Program-made: the position numbers and the translations under genes | Assembly (NCBI GenBank): GCA_028293125.1 | Contig: JAQGPJ010000071.1 | Coordinates: forward strand, 1 to 64,000 | Source: Verrucomicrobiales bacterium | GTDB taxonomy: Bacteria > Verrucomicrobiota > Verrucomicrobiia > Verrucomicrobiales > V1-33 | Direction: 5' to 3' | DNA length: 64,000 nt | Part shown: in pieces, positions 7,905 through 17,383 of the stretch | Layout: every line of letters starts with the position of its first letter | Position numbering within the stretch: position 1 is the first letter of the stretch | The notes under the pieces: model-generated | Told to the model about the DNA's origin: nothing | The model's database searches: none | What the model saw: the letters and a program-made list of their open reading frames with translations, nothing else

Positions 7905-9878
7905 TTATTCCGCCAGACGGGCTGCAACGTCCCGCTGAATCTCCTGCCACAGAACCTGAAGACCTGCGGCAGTGTCCGCTTTGATTTTAGGCAGGTCAGC
8001 GGCGTGCAGCCTGCCGCCGGCCTTTGGAGGGTGTTCCCCGAAGAAGTAAACCTTGATCTTCGGCTCCGTGCCCGAGGGACGGATCACAAAGCGGCGGCCA
8101 TCCTCCAGCGTCAGCAGGAACATGTTCTCCTTGGGCACCATGTCGCCCTCCTCGTCCGTGATCTCCATGCCGCCGAAGTTGAGCGCGGCAGTGACCTTCA
8201 CCCCGGCGAGCGTCTCCGGCAGATGGACGGCGAAGGAATCCATCAGCTTGCGCATCTTGGCCGCGCCGCTGGCACCCTCAAACACCAGGTTTTCCGAATG
8301 CTCGTGGAAGTAGCCGTATTCCAGATACACCTCGTCCAGCAGGGCCGGGACCGTCAGCCCCAAGCTGGCGGCATAGGCGGCCAGCTCCGCGAACATGACC
8401 ACGGCCCCATTGCCGTCCTTGTCGCGCAGCCAGTCCGCGCCGAGATAGCCGTAACTTTCCTCTCCTCCGAACACGAAGAATTTGCTGTGCTCCAGCCGCA
8501 CCGCGCGGGACTCCTCATCGCTCAGGCTGCGGTAGCGGGCCTGAATGTCCTCCGGCAGGCCGCGCTCGTATTTGCCGAGCTTGCCGCCGATGTATTTGAA
8601 ACCTGTCAGGGTGTTCACCACGGAGATGCCGTATTGATGGGCCACGGCATCCTGCAGCCGGGTGGTCACAAAGGTCTTCACCAGGACGGCGTTGCGGCGG
8701 TTGGCCTCGTTCAGCCATCCCAGCTCAAACATGGTTTTGGTGCGGTACCAGGCCATGAGGGAACCGATCTGGTTGCCGGTGATGAGCTGCAGCTCACCCT
8801 TGGCGTTGCGGACGGCCACGCCCATGCGGTCGCAGTCCGGGTCGGTGGCGATCACGATGTCCGCCTGCTCCCAGTCCGCCAGCTCCATGCCCATTTTCAG
8901 GGCGGCGGCGTTCTCCGGATTGGGGGAGGACACGGTGGGAAAGCGGCCATCCGGAATGTCCTGCTCCGGCACGGTGAGGTAGTTGAAGCCCAGGGCCTTC
9001 AGCAGGGGCGGCACATGCACCCCGCCAGTGCCGTGGATGGGGGTGTAAACGATCTTCAGCCCGCGCGCCTTCTCCAGCAGGCCGGGGTTCAGCATCACGC
9101 CCTTCACCCGCTCGAAGTAGGCCTCGTCCAGATCCTTCCCGATGATGGTGACCTTGCCCTGCTCACCCTCCGGCACCGGCTCGAAGCTGTCGCTCTGCAC
9201 GGCGTTGACCTCATTCAGAATGCCGGTGGCCACCGGGTCGATGATGGGATCGCCATCCTTGAAATACACCTTGTAGCCGTTGTCGTGTGGAGGGTTGTGA
9301 CTGGCGGTGATCATCACGCCGCCGGTGGCGTTCAGTTGGCGCACGGCGAAGGAGAGCTGCGGCGTGGGGCGGAAGCTTTCGAACAGCCAGGCATCCACCC
9401 CGCTCTCAGCCGCCACTTTGGCGGAGAATTCCGCGAACTCGCGGGAGAAGAGCCGCGTGTCGTGGCTGAAAACCAGGGAGGGTTTTCCGGACAGGCCGTT
9501 TTCCGCGTAGTATTGCAGCACAAAGGCGCACAGGCCGCGGGTGGCGCGGGTGACGTTGTAGAAGTTGAGAGCGTTGGTGCCGGTGCAGGGCTGGTCCGGA
9601 CGCTCCCCCTCCCTGACGTTGCCGCGCTCGGCGGCGGTGACGATCTTCCCGATGGTGCGCCCGCGCAGGCCGCTGGTGCCGAAGGCCAGTTTTTTGAAAA
9701 ACCGGTCATTCAGCTCCTCCCACTGTCCGGCGGCCACCAATTCATCCACACTGGCCCGGAAGGCGGGATTCGAGCTGCCCGCCAGCAGTTCCAGAATGTT
9801 CGCCCGGCTGCTTTCCAGCAGTTTTCCGGCTGACACAGCTTCAGTGAGGGTCGCGCCCAGCGCATCGGTGTTCGTCAT
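7905..9878 (-). CDS. Phosphoglucomutase/phosphomannomutase family protein
   Basis: A 657-residue alpha-D-phosphohexomutase. The four family signatures are present in order: active-site phosphoserine loop MITASHNPPHDNGYKVY, Mg-binding DPDCDRMGV, sugar-binding GGEESYG, and phosphate-binding RPSGTEPKIKVYF. The FGTSGLRG start motif lies near residue 70. The start MTNTDALGATL at 9878 fits the family; the frame extending to 10115 is Pro/Arg-rich and not family-like. The length is larger than the 450-residue bacterial ManB type and closer to the PgcA/PGM2-like branch that interconverts glucose-1-P and glucose-6-P. Glucose-1-P would also feed the RmlA reaction encoded at 13125-14057. Confidence 0.92.
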   Translation of the reverse strand: MTNTDALGATLTEAVSAGKLLESSRANILELLAGSSNPAFRASVDELVAAGQWEELNDRFFKKLAFGTSGLRGRTIGKIVTAAERGNVREGERPDQPCTGTNALNFYNVTRATRGLCAFVLQYYAENGLSGKPSLVFSHDTRLFSREFAEFSAKVAAESGVDAWLFESFRPTPQLSFAVRQLNATGGVMITASHNPPHDNGYKVYFKDGDPIIDPVATGILNEVNAVQSDSFEPVPEGEQGKVTIIGKDLDEAYFERVKGVMLNPGLLEKARGLKIVYTPIHGTGGVHVPPLLKALGFNYLTVPEQDIPDGRFPTVSSPNPENAAALKMGMELADWEQADIVIATDPDCDRMGVAVRNAKGELQLITGNQIGSLMAWYRTKTMFELGWLNEANRRNAVLVKTFVTTRLQDAVAHQYGISVVNTLTGFKYIGGKLGKYERGLPEDIQARYRSLSDEESRAVRLEHSKFFVFGGEESYGYLGADWLRDKDGNGAVVMFAELAAYAASLGLTVPALLDEVYLEYGYFHEHSENLVFEGASGAAKMRKLMDSFAVHLPETLAGVKVTAALNFGGMEITDEEGDMVPKENMFLLTLEDGRRFVIRPSGTEPKIKVYFFGEHPPKAGGRLHAADLPKIKADTAAGLQVLWQEIQRDVAARLAE

Positions 9879-10133
9879 AAAAAGTCGGTGAGGTGGTTTT
9901 GGAATCGGGATTGGGATTCGAAGTGGGAAAAGGGAAAACGGCGGCCAGTGTAGAGGCATCCCCGGACGCTTCAACTGCGATGGCCGGGCCGGTTTCCGCT
10001 TCCCGCTTAACGTCAGCGGACCGGTGCCGGATACCGCAGGCCGCCGGGCGGCGCATGGGCAGGCCGGCGGTGTGGAAACGCGGAAAAAGGAACGATGGCC
10101 ACCCATGGTCACCATGGCCTCCTCCGCCGCGGT

Positions 10134-11885
10134 TCACATGCGCTCCGTGACCCGGATGCCCATGAGGTTCAGCCCGGTGCGGAGCACCCGCGAGGTGGCC
10201 TCGCACAGGGCCAGCCGGGTGGCGCGCACCTGGCCTTCGGCGCGCAGCACGGGACAGGCCTCGAAGAAGCTGTGGAACGCCTGGGCCAGAGTGAAGAGAT
10301 AGCTGGCCAGCAGATTTGGGCGGAAGTCCTCCAGCACCGATGGCACCACCTCCGCGAAGCGGCTGAGGGTCAGGGCCAGCCAGCGTTCGGACTCCTCCGC
10401 CAGCTCATAGGGACCGGGGAATTCCGCCGGCCCGTCGAGCTTGCGGAAAATGCCGCGCGTGCGGACGTAGGCGTTCTGAAGGTAGGGCGCGGTGTTGCCG
10501 TTGAAGGACAGCATCTTCTCCCACGAGAACTTGTAGTCCGTCAGGCGGTGCTGGCTCAGCTCCATGTATTTCACGGCGCCGATGCCCACGGCGTGGCCGA
10601 TTTCCGCCTTCTCCTGCTTCGTGAGCTCCGGGTTTTTCTCCTGCACCACCGCCAGGGCGCGCTCCTCGGCCTCGCCCAGCAACTCCTGCAGGCCGACGCT
10701 TTCCCCGCTGCGGGTCTTCATCATGCGACCGTCCTCGCCGAGGATGCTGCCGAAGGCGACATGCTCCATGCGGGGATGCATGCCCCAGCGCCGGGTGGCA
10801 TCGAAAAGCTGGCTGAAATGCAGGGACTGCGGAGCGCCCACCACATACCAGACCTCGTCCGCCTGCCAAACCTTCACCCGGTGCTCGATAGTCGCCAGGT
10901 CGGTGGTGGCATAGCCGTAGCCGCCGTCGGTTTTCCTGATGATGAAGGGGGCTTTGTCGCCCAGCTCCGGCTGGCCATCGAAGAAGATGCACAGCGCGCC
11001 CTCGCTTTCCCGCGCCAGCCCTTTAGCCTCCAGTTCGGCCACGAGGGAGGGCAGGCGGTCGTTGTAAAAACTCTCGCCGAGGTAGTGGTCAAACTGGATA
11101 TCCAGCTTTTGATAAATGAGACTGAGCCCGGCCAGGGAGACATCCACGCAGCGTTTCCAGATCGCCATGTTTTCCGGATCGCCGGCTTGGAGCTTCACGA
11201 GCTCAGCGCGGCAGGCGTCGCGGATGGGCGTGTCCGTGCGCTCTCCGGCTTTGACAGCCTCCTCCTGCGCCTTGCTTTCGGCGTTCACCGCTTTGTAAAC
11301 CCGCAGCAGTTCCCGGATGGGATCGGCCAGCAGCGCCTCCTCGTTCAGCCCCTGCTTCCAGCCATGCAGCACCATGCCGAACTGGGTGCCCCAGTCGCCA
11401 ATGTGGTTGTCCGTGACCACGGTGTGGCCCAGGAACCGGGCGATCCGCGCCAGACAGTCGCCGATGATGGTGCTGCGGATGTGGCCCACGTGCATCTGCT
11501 TGGCGACGTTCGGGGCGCTGAAGTCGATCACGATGGTTTTGGGCTCCGCCGCCGGCGGCACGCCCAGCTTTTCATCCGCCAGCATCTCCTCCAGCCGTGT
11601 GGCCAGGGCGGCGGGGGTGATGGTGAAATTGATAAAACCGGGTCCGGCGACAGTCGGCTGGGCGGAGATTCCGCTGACGTCCATTTTTTCCGCCAGCTCC
11701 GTGGCCAAGGCGCGGGGATTGGTTTTCAGCGCTTTGGCCAGCACCATGGCGGCGTTGGTCTGGTAGTCGCCGAAACGGGTGTCCGCCGCCGGGTCCACCG
11801 TCACTTGGAATTGGTCAGGCAAAACATGGCCGGAGGCGGCCAGGGCCTGCGCGGCGCGCTGCTGGAGGAGAACAAGAAAAGTCAT
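10134..11885 (-). CDS. argS: Arginyl-tRNA synthetase
   Basis: A 583-residue class I aminoacyl-tRNA synthetase that charges tRNA-Arg in the cytoplasm. The Arg-N domain covers about residues 1-95. The HIGH signature is present as HVGH in APNVAKQMHVGHIRSTIIGD. The KMSKS position reads MMKTRSGESV, a variant loop as in many ArgRS enzymes. The DALR anticodon-binding domain is at the C-terminus, with NTAPYLQNAYVRTRGI as the usual ArgRS landmark. The start is taken at MTFLVLLQQRAAQAL (11885); an alternative in-frame ATG lies five codons upstream (11900). It is followed after 255 bp by the phosphomutase gene on the same strand. Confidence 0.95.
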   Translation of the reverse strand: MTFLVLLQQRAAQALAASGHVLPDQFQVTVDPAADTRFGDYQTNAAMVLAKALKTNPRALATELAEKMDVSGISAQPTVAGPGFINFTITPAALATRLEEMLADEKLGVPPAAEPKTIVIDFSAPNVAKQMHVGHIRSTIIGDCLARIARFLGHTVVTDNHIGDWGTQFGMVLHGWKQGLNEEALLADPIRELLRVYKAVNAESKAQEEAVKAGERTDTPIRDACRAELVKLQAGDPENMAIWKRCVDVSLAGLSLIYQKLDIQFDHYLGESFYNDRLPSLVAELEAKGLARESEGALCIFFDGQPELGDKAPFIIRKTDGGYGYATTDLATIEHRVKVWQADEVWYVVGAPQSLHFSQLFDATRRWGMHPRMEHVAFGSILGEDGRMMKTRSGESVGLQELLGEAEERALAVVQEKNPELTKQEKAEIGHAVGIGAVKYMELSQHRLTDYKFSWEKMLSFNGNTAPYLQNAYVRTRGIFRKLDGPAEFPGPYELAEESERWLALTLSRFAEVVPSVLEDFRPNLLASYLFTLAQAFHSFFEACPVLRAEGQVRATRLALCEATSRVLRTGLNLMGIRVTERM

Positions 11886-12145
11886 GGGAAGGAAACGCAT
11901 TCTGACAGGCCGGGGCGAATTCTCAAGTGCCGCGGGCTTTCTGAATTCCATTGCCCCTGGCACCGTTTCCGGTTGTCAGGCGCGGGCGCGGGCTCAAAAA
12001 GAACAAAACACCGGCGGAACGGCACGAAACGGTTCCGGACCTGGCGGGCAATTCCACCCTTTCCATCCTTACGGGGATTCCACTCTCCTTGCTCATCCCA
12101 TGCAATGCCGGGTGCCGGCCCCGCGCGGTGCGGCAGCGGCCCGGC

Positions 12146-12844
12146 TCAGGGTTTGCCCAGATATTTGTTGATTTCGGAGGCGGTGGCCTGGCTGTTTTTG
12201 ATGCGCTGGAGAATGGTCTGATCCTGGGAGGCGGGGTCGCCGGACTGGGCATTGGCCAGCTTGGGCTTGTCGCGGCCATCGGAGAGTGCTTTCTCCGCCG
12301 GGTAATAATCGTTCACCGGGGCGTTTTTGCCCGCTTCATTGAAATCCTTGGTGGCGGCGTTTTTACCCGCATCCCTGAAGGTTTTGGTGCCGGCCTCCTT
12401 CGAGCCCTCACGGAAGGCCATATTGCCATCCTTGTTCTCCTGAGTGGCGAAAAGCTGGTCATTCCACTTGTTGGGACTATTTTTCCCTCTGTCCTTCCAA
12501 TCGCTGGTTTTGTATGACTTTTTGCCGCCGTACTCACGGGTCAGGAAGTCCTTGGTGGCCGTGTATTCCTTTTTGCTCTGTGACTCCAGTTGGCCGCCGA
12601 ACATTTTTTCGCTCATGGCGTTGAGACCGCCTTTGCCGTCCTTGTTGGAGGCGTTCTGATTGTAGCCGAAAGGATCGGCGCTGTTGAACCGGGCGTCAAA
12701 ACCTCCCGAGCCTTTGGAGCCGGTTTCCTTGATGTCGAGGCTGGTGACGGTTGGTCCGGCCAGAACGGTGCGCTGGGTTTTGCAGGCGCTGAGGCTGGCG
12801 AGAAAGCAGATACCTAGGAAAAGGAGGGGAATCCGGGCAGTCAT
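12146..12844 (-). CDS. Lys/Asn-rich lipoprotein of unknown function
   Basis: A 232-residue protein beginning with a clear lipoprotein signal peptide (MTARIPLLFLGICFLASLSAC, lipobox LSAC). The mature part is unusually rich in Lys, Asn, Gly and Asp and has loose internal repeats of the form EAGxKxFxDAGKNAATKDFNEAGKNA near residues 150-180. No enzymatic motif is seen. The base composition is less GC-rich than the neighbours because of the Lys/Asn codons. It ends 260 bp from the argS start and is probably a single-gene unit. I do not recognise the family; the signal peptide makes an envelope location likely. Confidence 0.75.
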   Translation of the reverse strand: MTARIPLLFLGICFLASLSACKTQRTVLAGPTVTSLDIKETGSKGSGGFDARFNSADPFGYNQNASNKDGKGGLNAMSEKMFGGQLESQSKKEYTATKDFLTREYGGKKSYKTSDWKDRGKNSPNKWNDQLFATQENKDGNMAFREGSKEAGTKTFRDAGKNAATKDFNEAGKNAPVNDYYPAEKALSDGRDKPKLANAQSGDPASQDQTILQRIKNSQATASEINKYLGKP

Positions 12845-13124
12845 GAGCGGCGGAATTGACGGAAATGAAAAGAGGGTTTGGGGAGATCAGCGGCGCTGCG
12901 TCCACAGGCTCGAAAAGGGAGGGCCAGACGCGGACCGGAAAAACAGTCGCGGCGGCGGAATTCGAATGGGACTCAGATAAACAGGTGCCGGCGTAAAAGA
13001 GAAGGAATTTTTTGCCCTTCCATGATCCGACGGCAGGCAGGGTGGAAAAAGGGCTCTGTGGCCGGGCGCAGGATCAGGGCCATGCGCATCGTCTTCGGGG
13101 TGACAGATTTTTTCTGTTGGCTGC

Positions 13125-14057
13125 TCAGCCAGATGTCTCCACCGGGGAAACCGAAGCCGAAGCAGGGGAGGAAAAGGAAGCGATGCGGTCCTTTTCGGCG
13201 AGGACGCCCTCCAGATAGCGGCGGTAGTCCGGGTTGCGGGTTTCAGCGATCACTTGCTCAAAACCGCTCCGGGTTATGAGATTCTGATTGAAGGCGATTT
13301 CCTCCAGGCAGGCGATCTTCAGATTCTGCTGGTGTTCAATGGTGGCGATATAGTTGCCAGCCTCCAGCAGGCTGGCGGGGGTGCCGGTGTCCAGCCAAGC
13401 GATGCCCCGGCCCAGCAGGCGGACCTCCAGCAGTCCGTCTGCAAGATAGGCGTTGTTGAGATCGGTGATCTCCAGCTCATGGCGGGCGGAGGGCTGGAGC
13501 TTTTTGGTGCGCTCCACCACCGTGCCGTCATACACGTACAATCCGGGCACGGCGTAATGGCTGCGGGGAACGCGTGGTTTCTCCTCAATGCTCAGCACCC
13601 GGTGTTCCGCATCGAACTCGACCACCCCGAAGCGCTCGGGATCGCGCACATGATAGCCGAAAATGCAGGCCCCTTGCTGGAGACCCAGAGCGGAGCGCAG
13701 GAAGTCGAGTTTGCCGTAAAACAGGTTGTCCCCCAGAATCAGGGCGGCCCCCGCTCCGGCGAGAAAGCTCTCCGCCAGCAGGAAAGCTTGGGCGATCCCC
13801 TCCGGTGCGGCCTGCTCCTGGTATTCCAGCCTAATCCCCAACTGCCGCCCATCCCCGAGGAGATTGCGGAAGGCCGGCAGATCCTTCGGGGTGCTGATGA
13901 TGAGGATTTCCCGGATCCCCCCGAGCATGAGGGTGGACAGCGGATAATAAATCATCGGCTTGTCGTAAATGGGCAGCAGCTGCTTGCACGCGATGCGTGT
14001 GAGGGGATCCAAGCGGGAGCCGGAGCCGCCGGCCAGGATAATGCCTTTTCGGGTCAT
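13125..14057 (-). CDS. rfbA: Glucose-1-phosphate thymidylyltransferase
   Basis: A 310-residue nucleotidyltransferase that makes dTDP-glucose from dTTP and glucose-1-phosphate, the first step to dTDP-L-rhamnose. The N-terminal signature KGIILAGGSGSRLDPLT, the KQLLPIYDKPMIYYPLS segment and the EEKPRVPRSHYAVPGLYVYD segment are typical of RmlA/RfbA, and the length fits. The start at 14057 puts the glycine-rich loop right at the N-terminus. The rfbB, rfbC and rfbD partners are not in this window. It is divergent from the cysteine desulfurase gene. Confidence 0.92.
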   Translation of the reverse strand: MTRKGIILAGGSGSRLDPLTRIACKQLLPIYDKPMIYYPLSTLMLGGIREILIISTPKDLPAFRNLLGDGRQLGIRLEYQEQAAPEGIAQAFLLAESFLAGAGAALILGDNLFYGKLDFLRSALGLQQGACIFGYHVRDPERFGVVEFDAEHRVLSIEEKPRVPRSHYAVPGLYVYDGTVVERTKKLQPSARHELEITDLNNAYLADGLLEVRLLGRGIAWLDTGTPASLLEAGNYIATIEHQQNLKIACLEEIAFNQNLITRSGFEQVIAETRNPDYRRYLEGVLAEKDRIASFSSPASASVSPVETSG

Positions 14058-14258
14058 GGGGGAAAGCTGAGGGGAAACAGTCAACACACGCCGCTGCGAA
14101 ACAGCGGGCGCGCATGATAACCGTCCGGCCCCGTACCGCAACGGCGGTCCGCCACCGGTTTATAAAACACACGCATTACAAAAGAGGTCTCCATCGGAAG
14201 CGTGTCCGCGTCGGCACACCGGTTTGACGGCAGAGGCCCCCGGCCCCATCCTTGCCGG

Positions 14259-15431
14259 ATGAATGGATATTTTGACTGCAATGCCACCACCCCGCTGCAC
14301 CCGGCGGCGCGCGCCGCATGGCTGGAGGCGTCGGACCGGTTCTGGCACAATCCTTCCAGCCTCTACCATGGGGCCGGAGCGGCCCGGCAGGGGCTGGAGG
14401 ATGCGCGGGAGCAGGTGGCGGACTGGCTGGGCTGCGGAGCGGAGGACATCGTTTTCCTGTCCGGAGCCACGGAGGCCAACAACGCGGTGATGCGGCATTG
14501 CGCCTCTCCGGGCTCGGAATCCGGCATCTTGGCGGCGGTCAGTGGGCTGGAGCATCCCAGCGTAGTGGAGCCGGCGCGGCATGAATTCAGAGACCGTTTA
14601 AGGGGAATTCCATGCACGGCCACAGGGGTGGCGGATCTGGCGGCGCTGCCGGAAATGGTGGCCCGCGACCGCCCGGCGCTGGTTTCCCTGATGGCTGCAA
14701 ACAACGAGACCGGCGTGCTCCAACCATGGGAGGAGGCACTGAGCATTTGCCGGGAGCACGGCACGGCGTTTCACTGCGACGCCGCCCAGTGGATCGGCAA
14801 AATGCCCGCCGGGAACTTGGGCCAATGCGACTGGGTGACCGGCAGCGCCCACAAATTCGGCGGCCCGAAAGGCATCGGGTTTCTGAAAGTCCCGCCCGGC
14901 GGACGGCCCCTGCGCTGGCTGCGGGGCGGCCCTCAGGAGGAACGCCGCCGCGCGGGGACGGAAAATCTGCCCGCCGTGGCGGCCATGGTGGCCGCTTGGG
15001 CAGCACGGGAAAAGGAACTGTCATCCGCCGAAAACCGCGCCGCCGCCCTGGCCGCGAGGCAGGGCTTTGAGCAGCGTCTCCGCACCGTGCTGCCGGAGGC
15101 CGGTATCATCGCGGAGCACAGCCCCCGGCTCTGGAACACTGTGCTCATCACCGTGCCGCTGCCGGAGAACGTGAAGTGGCTCGTCCGCTTGAGCGCGATG
15201 GGATTCCAAGTCTCCACCGGATCCGCCTGCAGTCAGGGCGGCGGAGCCTCCGAAGTGCTGCGCGCCATGGGCCTGTCCACTGAAAAACTGGGTCAGGTCC
15301 TGCGCCTCAGCGGCGGCTGGGAGACGACCTTAGCCGACTGGCTGGCCTTGGCGGATGCCTTCGCCACCGTGGCCGGCACCATTTCCCAGCGCCCGCCGGG
15401 GTTGTCCACAGCAGCAGCAGTATTAAGTTAA
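14259..15431 (+). CDS. Cysteine desulfurase family protein (class V aminotransferase)
   Basis: A 390-residue PLP enzyme of the NifS/IscS type that takes sulfur from cysteine for Fe-S or tRNA thiolation. It starts MNGYFDCNATTPLHP, the usual beginning of the family; the frame upstream to 14202 is not conserved. The substrate-binding His is in GLEHPSV, the PLP Lys in GSAHKFGGPKGIGFL and the catalytic loop Cys in STGSACSQGG. The short loop around the Cys with SQGGGASEVL fits group I enzymes. No iscU or iscR is next to it. It is divergent from rfbA with 201 bp between the two starts. Confidence 0.92.
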   Translation: MNGYFDCNATTPLHPAARAAWLEASDRFWHNPSSLYHGAGAARQGLEDAREQVADWLGCGAEDIVFLSGATEANNAVMRHCASPGSESGILAAVSGLEHPSVVEPARHEFRDRLRGIPCTATGVADLAALPEMVARDRPALVSLMAANNETGVLQPWEEALSICREHGTAFHCDAAQWIGKMPAGNLGQCDWVTGSAHKFGGPKGIGFLKVPPGGRPLRWLRGGPQEERRRAGTENLPAVAAMVAAWAAREKELSSAENRAAALAARQGFEQRLRTVLPEAGIIAEHSPRLWNTVLITVPLPENVKWLVRLSAMGFQVSTGSACSQGGGASEVLRAMGLSTEKLGQVLRLSGGWETTLADWLALADAFATVAGTISQRPPGLSTAAAVLS

Positions 15432-15832
15432 GGCGTGACTCCGGAATGCCGCCGCCATGCACGGCGGCTGGGAAAATATTAAAGCGGTTGCGGCATTCAG
15501 CAACGGACGCCAAAGTTCAGGCGGAACCATGATTTCACACAGGCAACTGATTCCGCAGCGGACCGGAGAGAAAAATATTGAAACACAATAAGCTTTATTA
15601 TCGGGTTGGCTGACCGGTCAATCCGGGGAGCCCCCGCTGCGTCACTTTGAAAATTAATCTGGCTGAAAAGGTTTTCCTTCGAATCTCCGGGGAATCTGAC
15701 TGCCCAGTTGGAGGTTCATCAGATTTGAACCGTCCTGACGCTCATATTTGAGCGTTGTCCAGACACATACACGCGGCACGCGGGGCGCATTGCCTTTGGC
15801 CGGTGAAAAGTTCCTCGCTTGAAACCATTAAT
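15432..15832. other. Intergenic region before the sensor kinase
   Basis: No gene is seen in these 400 bp. A hairpin GCCGCC-atgcac-GGCGGC lies just after the cysteine desulfurase stop (about 15448-15465) but has no T-tract. A small perfect inverted repeat CGCTCA-tatt-TGAGCG at about 15741-15756 lies about 75 bp upstream of the kinase start and could be an operator. An AT-rich stretch around 15570-15605 contains promoter-like hexamers, but the TTGAAA and TATTAT pair is only 12 bp apart, too close for a sigma-70 promoter. Confidence 0.4.
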
Positions 15833-17383
15833 ATGTCCCTGTTCCCGAAGACAGCTTCCGCGGCCGAGCTTGAGACGATCCTGGCCGCCATCGTTTCCTG
15901 CTCCGACGATGCCATCATCGCAACGAATCTCGATGGCATTGTGCAAAGCTGGAACCCCGCCGCTGAGCGGATTTTCGGATATGCCCCGGAGGAGATCATC
16001 GGCAAGCCGCTCACTGTCCTCTTTTCGGAGGACCGCCTTGCCGAGGAGGAGGCGATTCTTGCCAAACTTCAGCGGGGCGAGCGCATCGATCATGTAAACA
16101 CGGTCCGCCTCCACAGGGATGGCCATCCCGTCGCGGTTTCGGTCACCATCACACCCATTTGGAACGCGGACGGGCACGTGATCGGGGCTTCCAAGGCCTG
16201 CCGTGAAATTTCAGCGCAATCAGCGCTGGAGGGGATGTGCAAGGCCATCATTTCCTCTTCGGACGACGCCATCATTTCCAAGAATCTCGACGGCGTCGTT
16301 CAGAGCTGGAACCCTTCGGCGACGCGGATATTTGGGTACACCGCCGAGGAAATGATTGGAAAATCAATCACTGTCCTTTTTCCTGAGGACCGGCTGGACG
16401 AGGAGACAAGAATTATGGAGCATATCCGCCGTGGCCAGCGCGTGGACCATTTCGAGACGGTCCGCATCCGCAAGGACGGGCGGAAAATCGAGGTTTCAGT
16501 CACCTTTTCCCCCGTGACGGACGCCACAGGCAAAGTGGCTGGTGTCTCCAAGGTTGCCCGCGATATCACCGGGATCAAACGCCACCTCCGCGAGCTCGAG
16601 GCGCTGCTGGCCAGGGAGACCGCTGCGCGGGCGGAGGCCGAACGCGTCGGCCGCATGAAGGACGATTTTCTCTCCACCCTCTCCCATGAGCTGCGCAGCC
16701 CGCTGAGCGCCATTCTCGGCTGGGCCAGCATGCTGAGCAGTTCCGGCGGACATGTTGAGGAGGAGGAGCTGCGGGAAGGGTTGGAGAGCATTGAGCGCAG
16801 TGCCCGGTCCCAGGCCCGGCTCATTGATGAACTGCTGGACATATCGCAGATCATCAATGGCAAGCTTTGCCTTGATCTGCAGGAGATCGATCCGGCCCCG
16901 GCAATCACCAGCGCCATTGAATCCGTGCGTCCTGCGGCCGATGCGCGGGGAATCCGCATCACTCCGCTCTTGGATCCCAGCTTTTGCAGGGTCAAGGGTG
17001 ACCTCAAGCGCCTGCAGCAGGTCTTCTGGAACCTGCTTTCCAACGCTGCCAAATTCACGCCGCCCGGCGGACGCATTCAGGTTCTCCTCCAGCGTGTCAA
17101 TTCGCATGTGGAGATCACGGTGTCCGACAACGGGCAGGGAATTCCCCGCGAGTTTCTCCCCCAACTGTTTCACCGGTTCTCACAGGAGGAAACGGATTCA
17201 ACCCGCCGTCACGGCGGCTTGGGGCTCGGGCTGGCCATTGTCAAATCCATAGTCGAGCTTCATGGAGGCACGGTCACGGCATCAAGTCCCGGAATCGGCC
17301 AAGGGTCCAGTTTCACAGTGGCTCTTCCCCTCGCTGCTGTCCGCAGTCCTTTTCCGGCACCCGCCGTTCATCCACAAGGCTGA
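15833..17383 (+). CDS. PAS-PAS sensor histidine kinase
   Basis: A 516-residue cytoplasmic kinase with no membrane segment. Two PAS domains with PAC tails (about residues 17-128 and 137-247) are close copies of each other; both contain SDDAII, LDG-V-QSWNP and FGY-EE-IGK. HisKA follows with phospho-acceptor His285 (FLSTLSHELRSPLSAILGW). HATPase_c shows the N box FWNLLSNAAKFT, G1 DNGQGI and G2 GLGLGLAIV. The start MSLFPKTAS at 15833 just precedes the first PAS domain. The frame stops at 17381-17383 just after the ATPase domain, while a receiver domain continues in the +1 frame, so the ancestral protein was probably a hybrid kinase. The signal is unknown. Confidence 0.9.
   Translation: MSLFPKTASAAELETILAAIVSCSDDAIIATNLDGIVQSWNPAAERIFGYAPEEIIGKPLTVLFSEDRLAEEEAILAKLQRGERIDHVNTVRLHRDGHPVAVSVTITPIWNADGHVIGASKACREISAQSALEGMCKAIISSSDDAIISKNLDGVVQSWNPSATRIFGYTAEEMIGKSITVLFPEDRLDEETRIMEHIRRGQRVDHFETVRIRKDGRKIEVSVTFSPVTDATGKVAGVSKVARDITGIKRHLRELEALLARETAARAEAERVGRMKDDFLSTLSHELRSPLSAILGWASMLSSSGGHVEEEELREGLESIERSARSQARLIDELLDISQIINGKLCLDLQEIDPAPAITSAIESVRPAADARGIRITPLLDPSFCRVKGDLKRLQQVFWNLLSNAAKFTPPGGRIQVLLQRVNSHVEITVSDNGQGIPREFLPQLFHRFSQEETDSTRRHGGLGLGLAIVKSIVELHGGTVTASSPGIGQGSSFTVALPLAAVRSPFPAPAVHPQG

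Noticed and set aside
8004-9833. Long plus-strand open frame of 609 codons opposite the phosphomutase gene
   Set aside because: Shadow frame of a high-GC gene; the minus-strand product has all phosphohexomutase signatures and the plus-strand product has none of any family.
10095-12221. Plus-strand open frame of 708 codons opposite argS
   Set aside because: Antisense shadow of arginyl-tRNA synthetase; composition is His/Gly/Gln-rich without domains.
15575-15602. TTGAAA and TATTAT as a promoter for the sensor kinase
   Set aside because: The hexamers are only 12 bp apart and about 230 bp from the start codon; not convincing.
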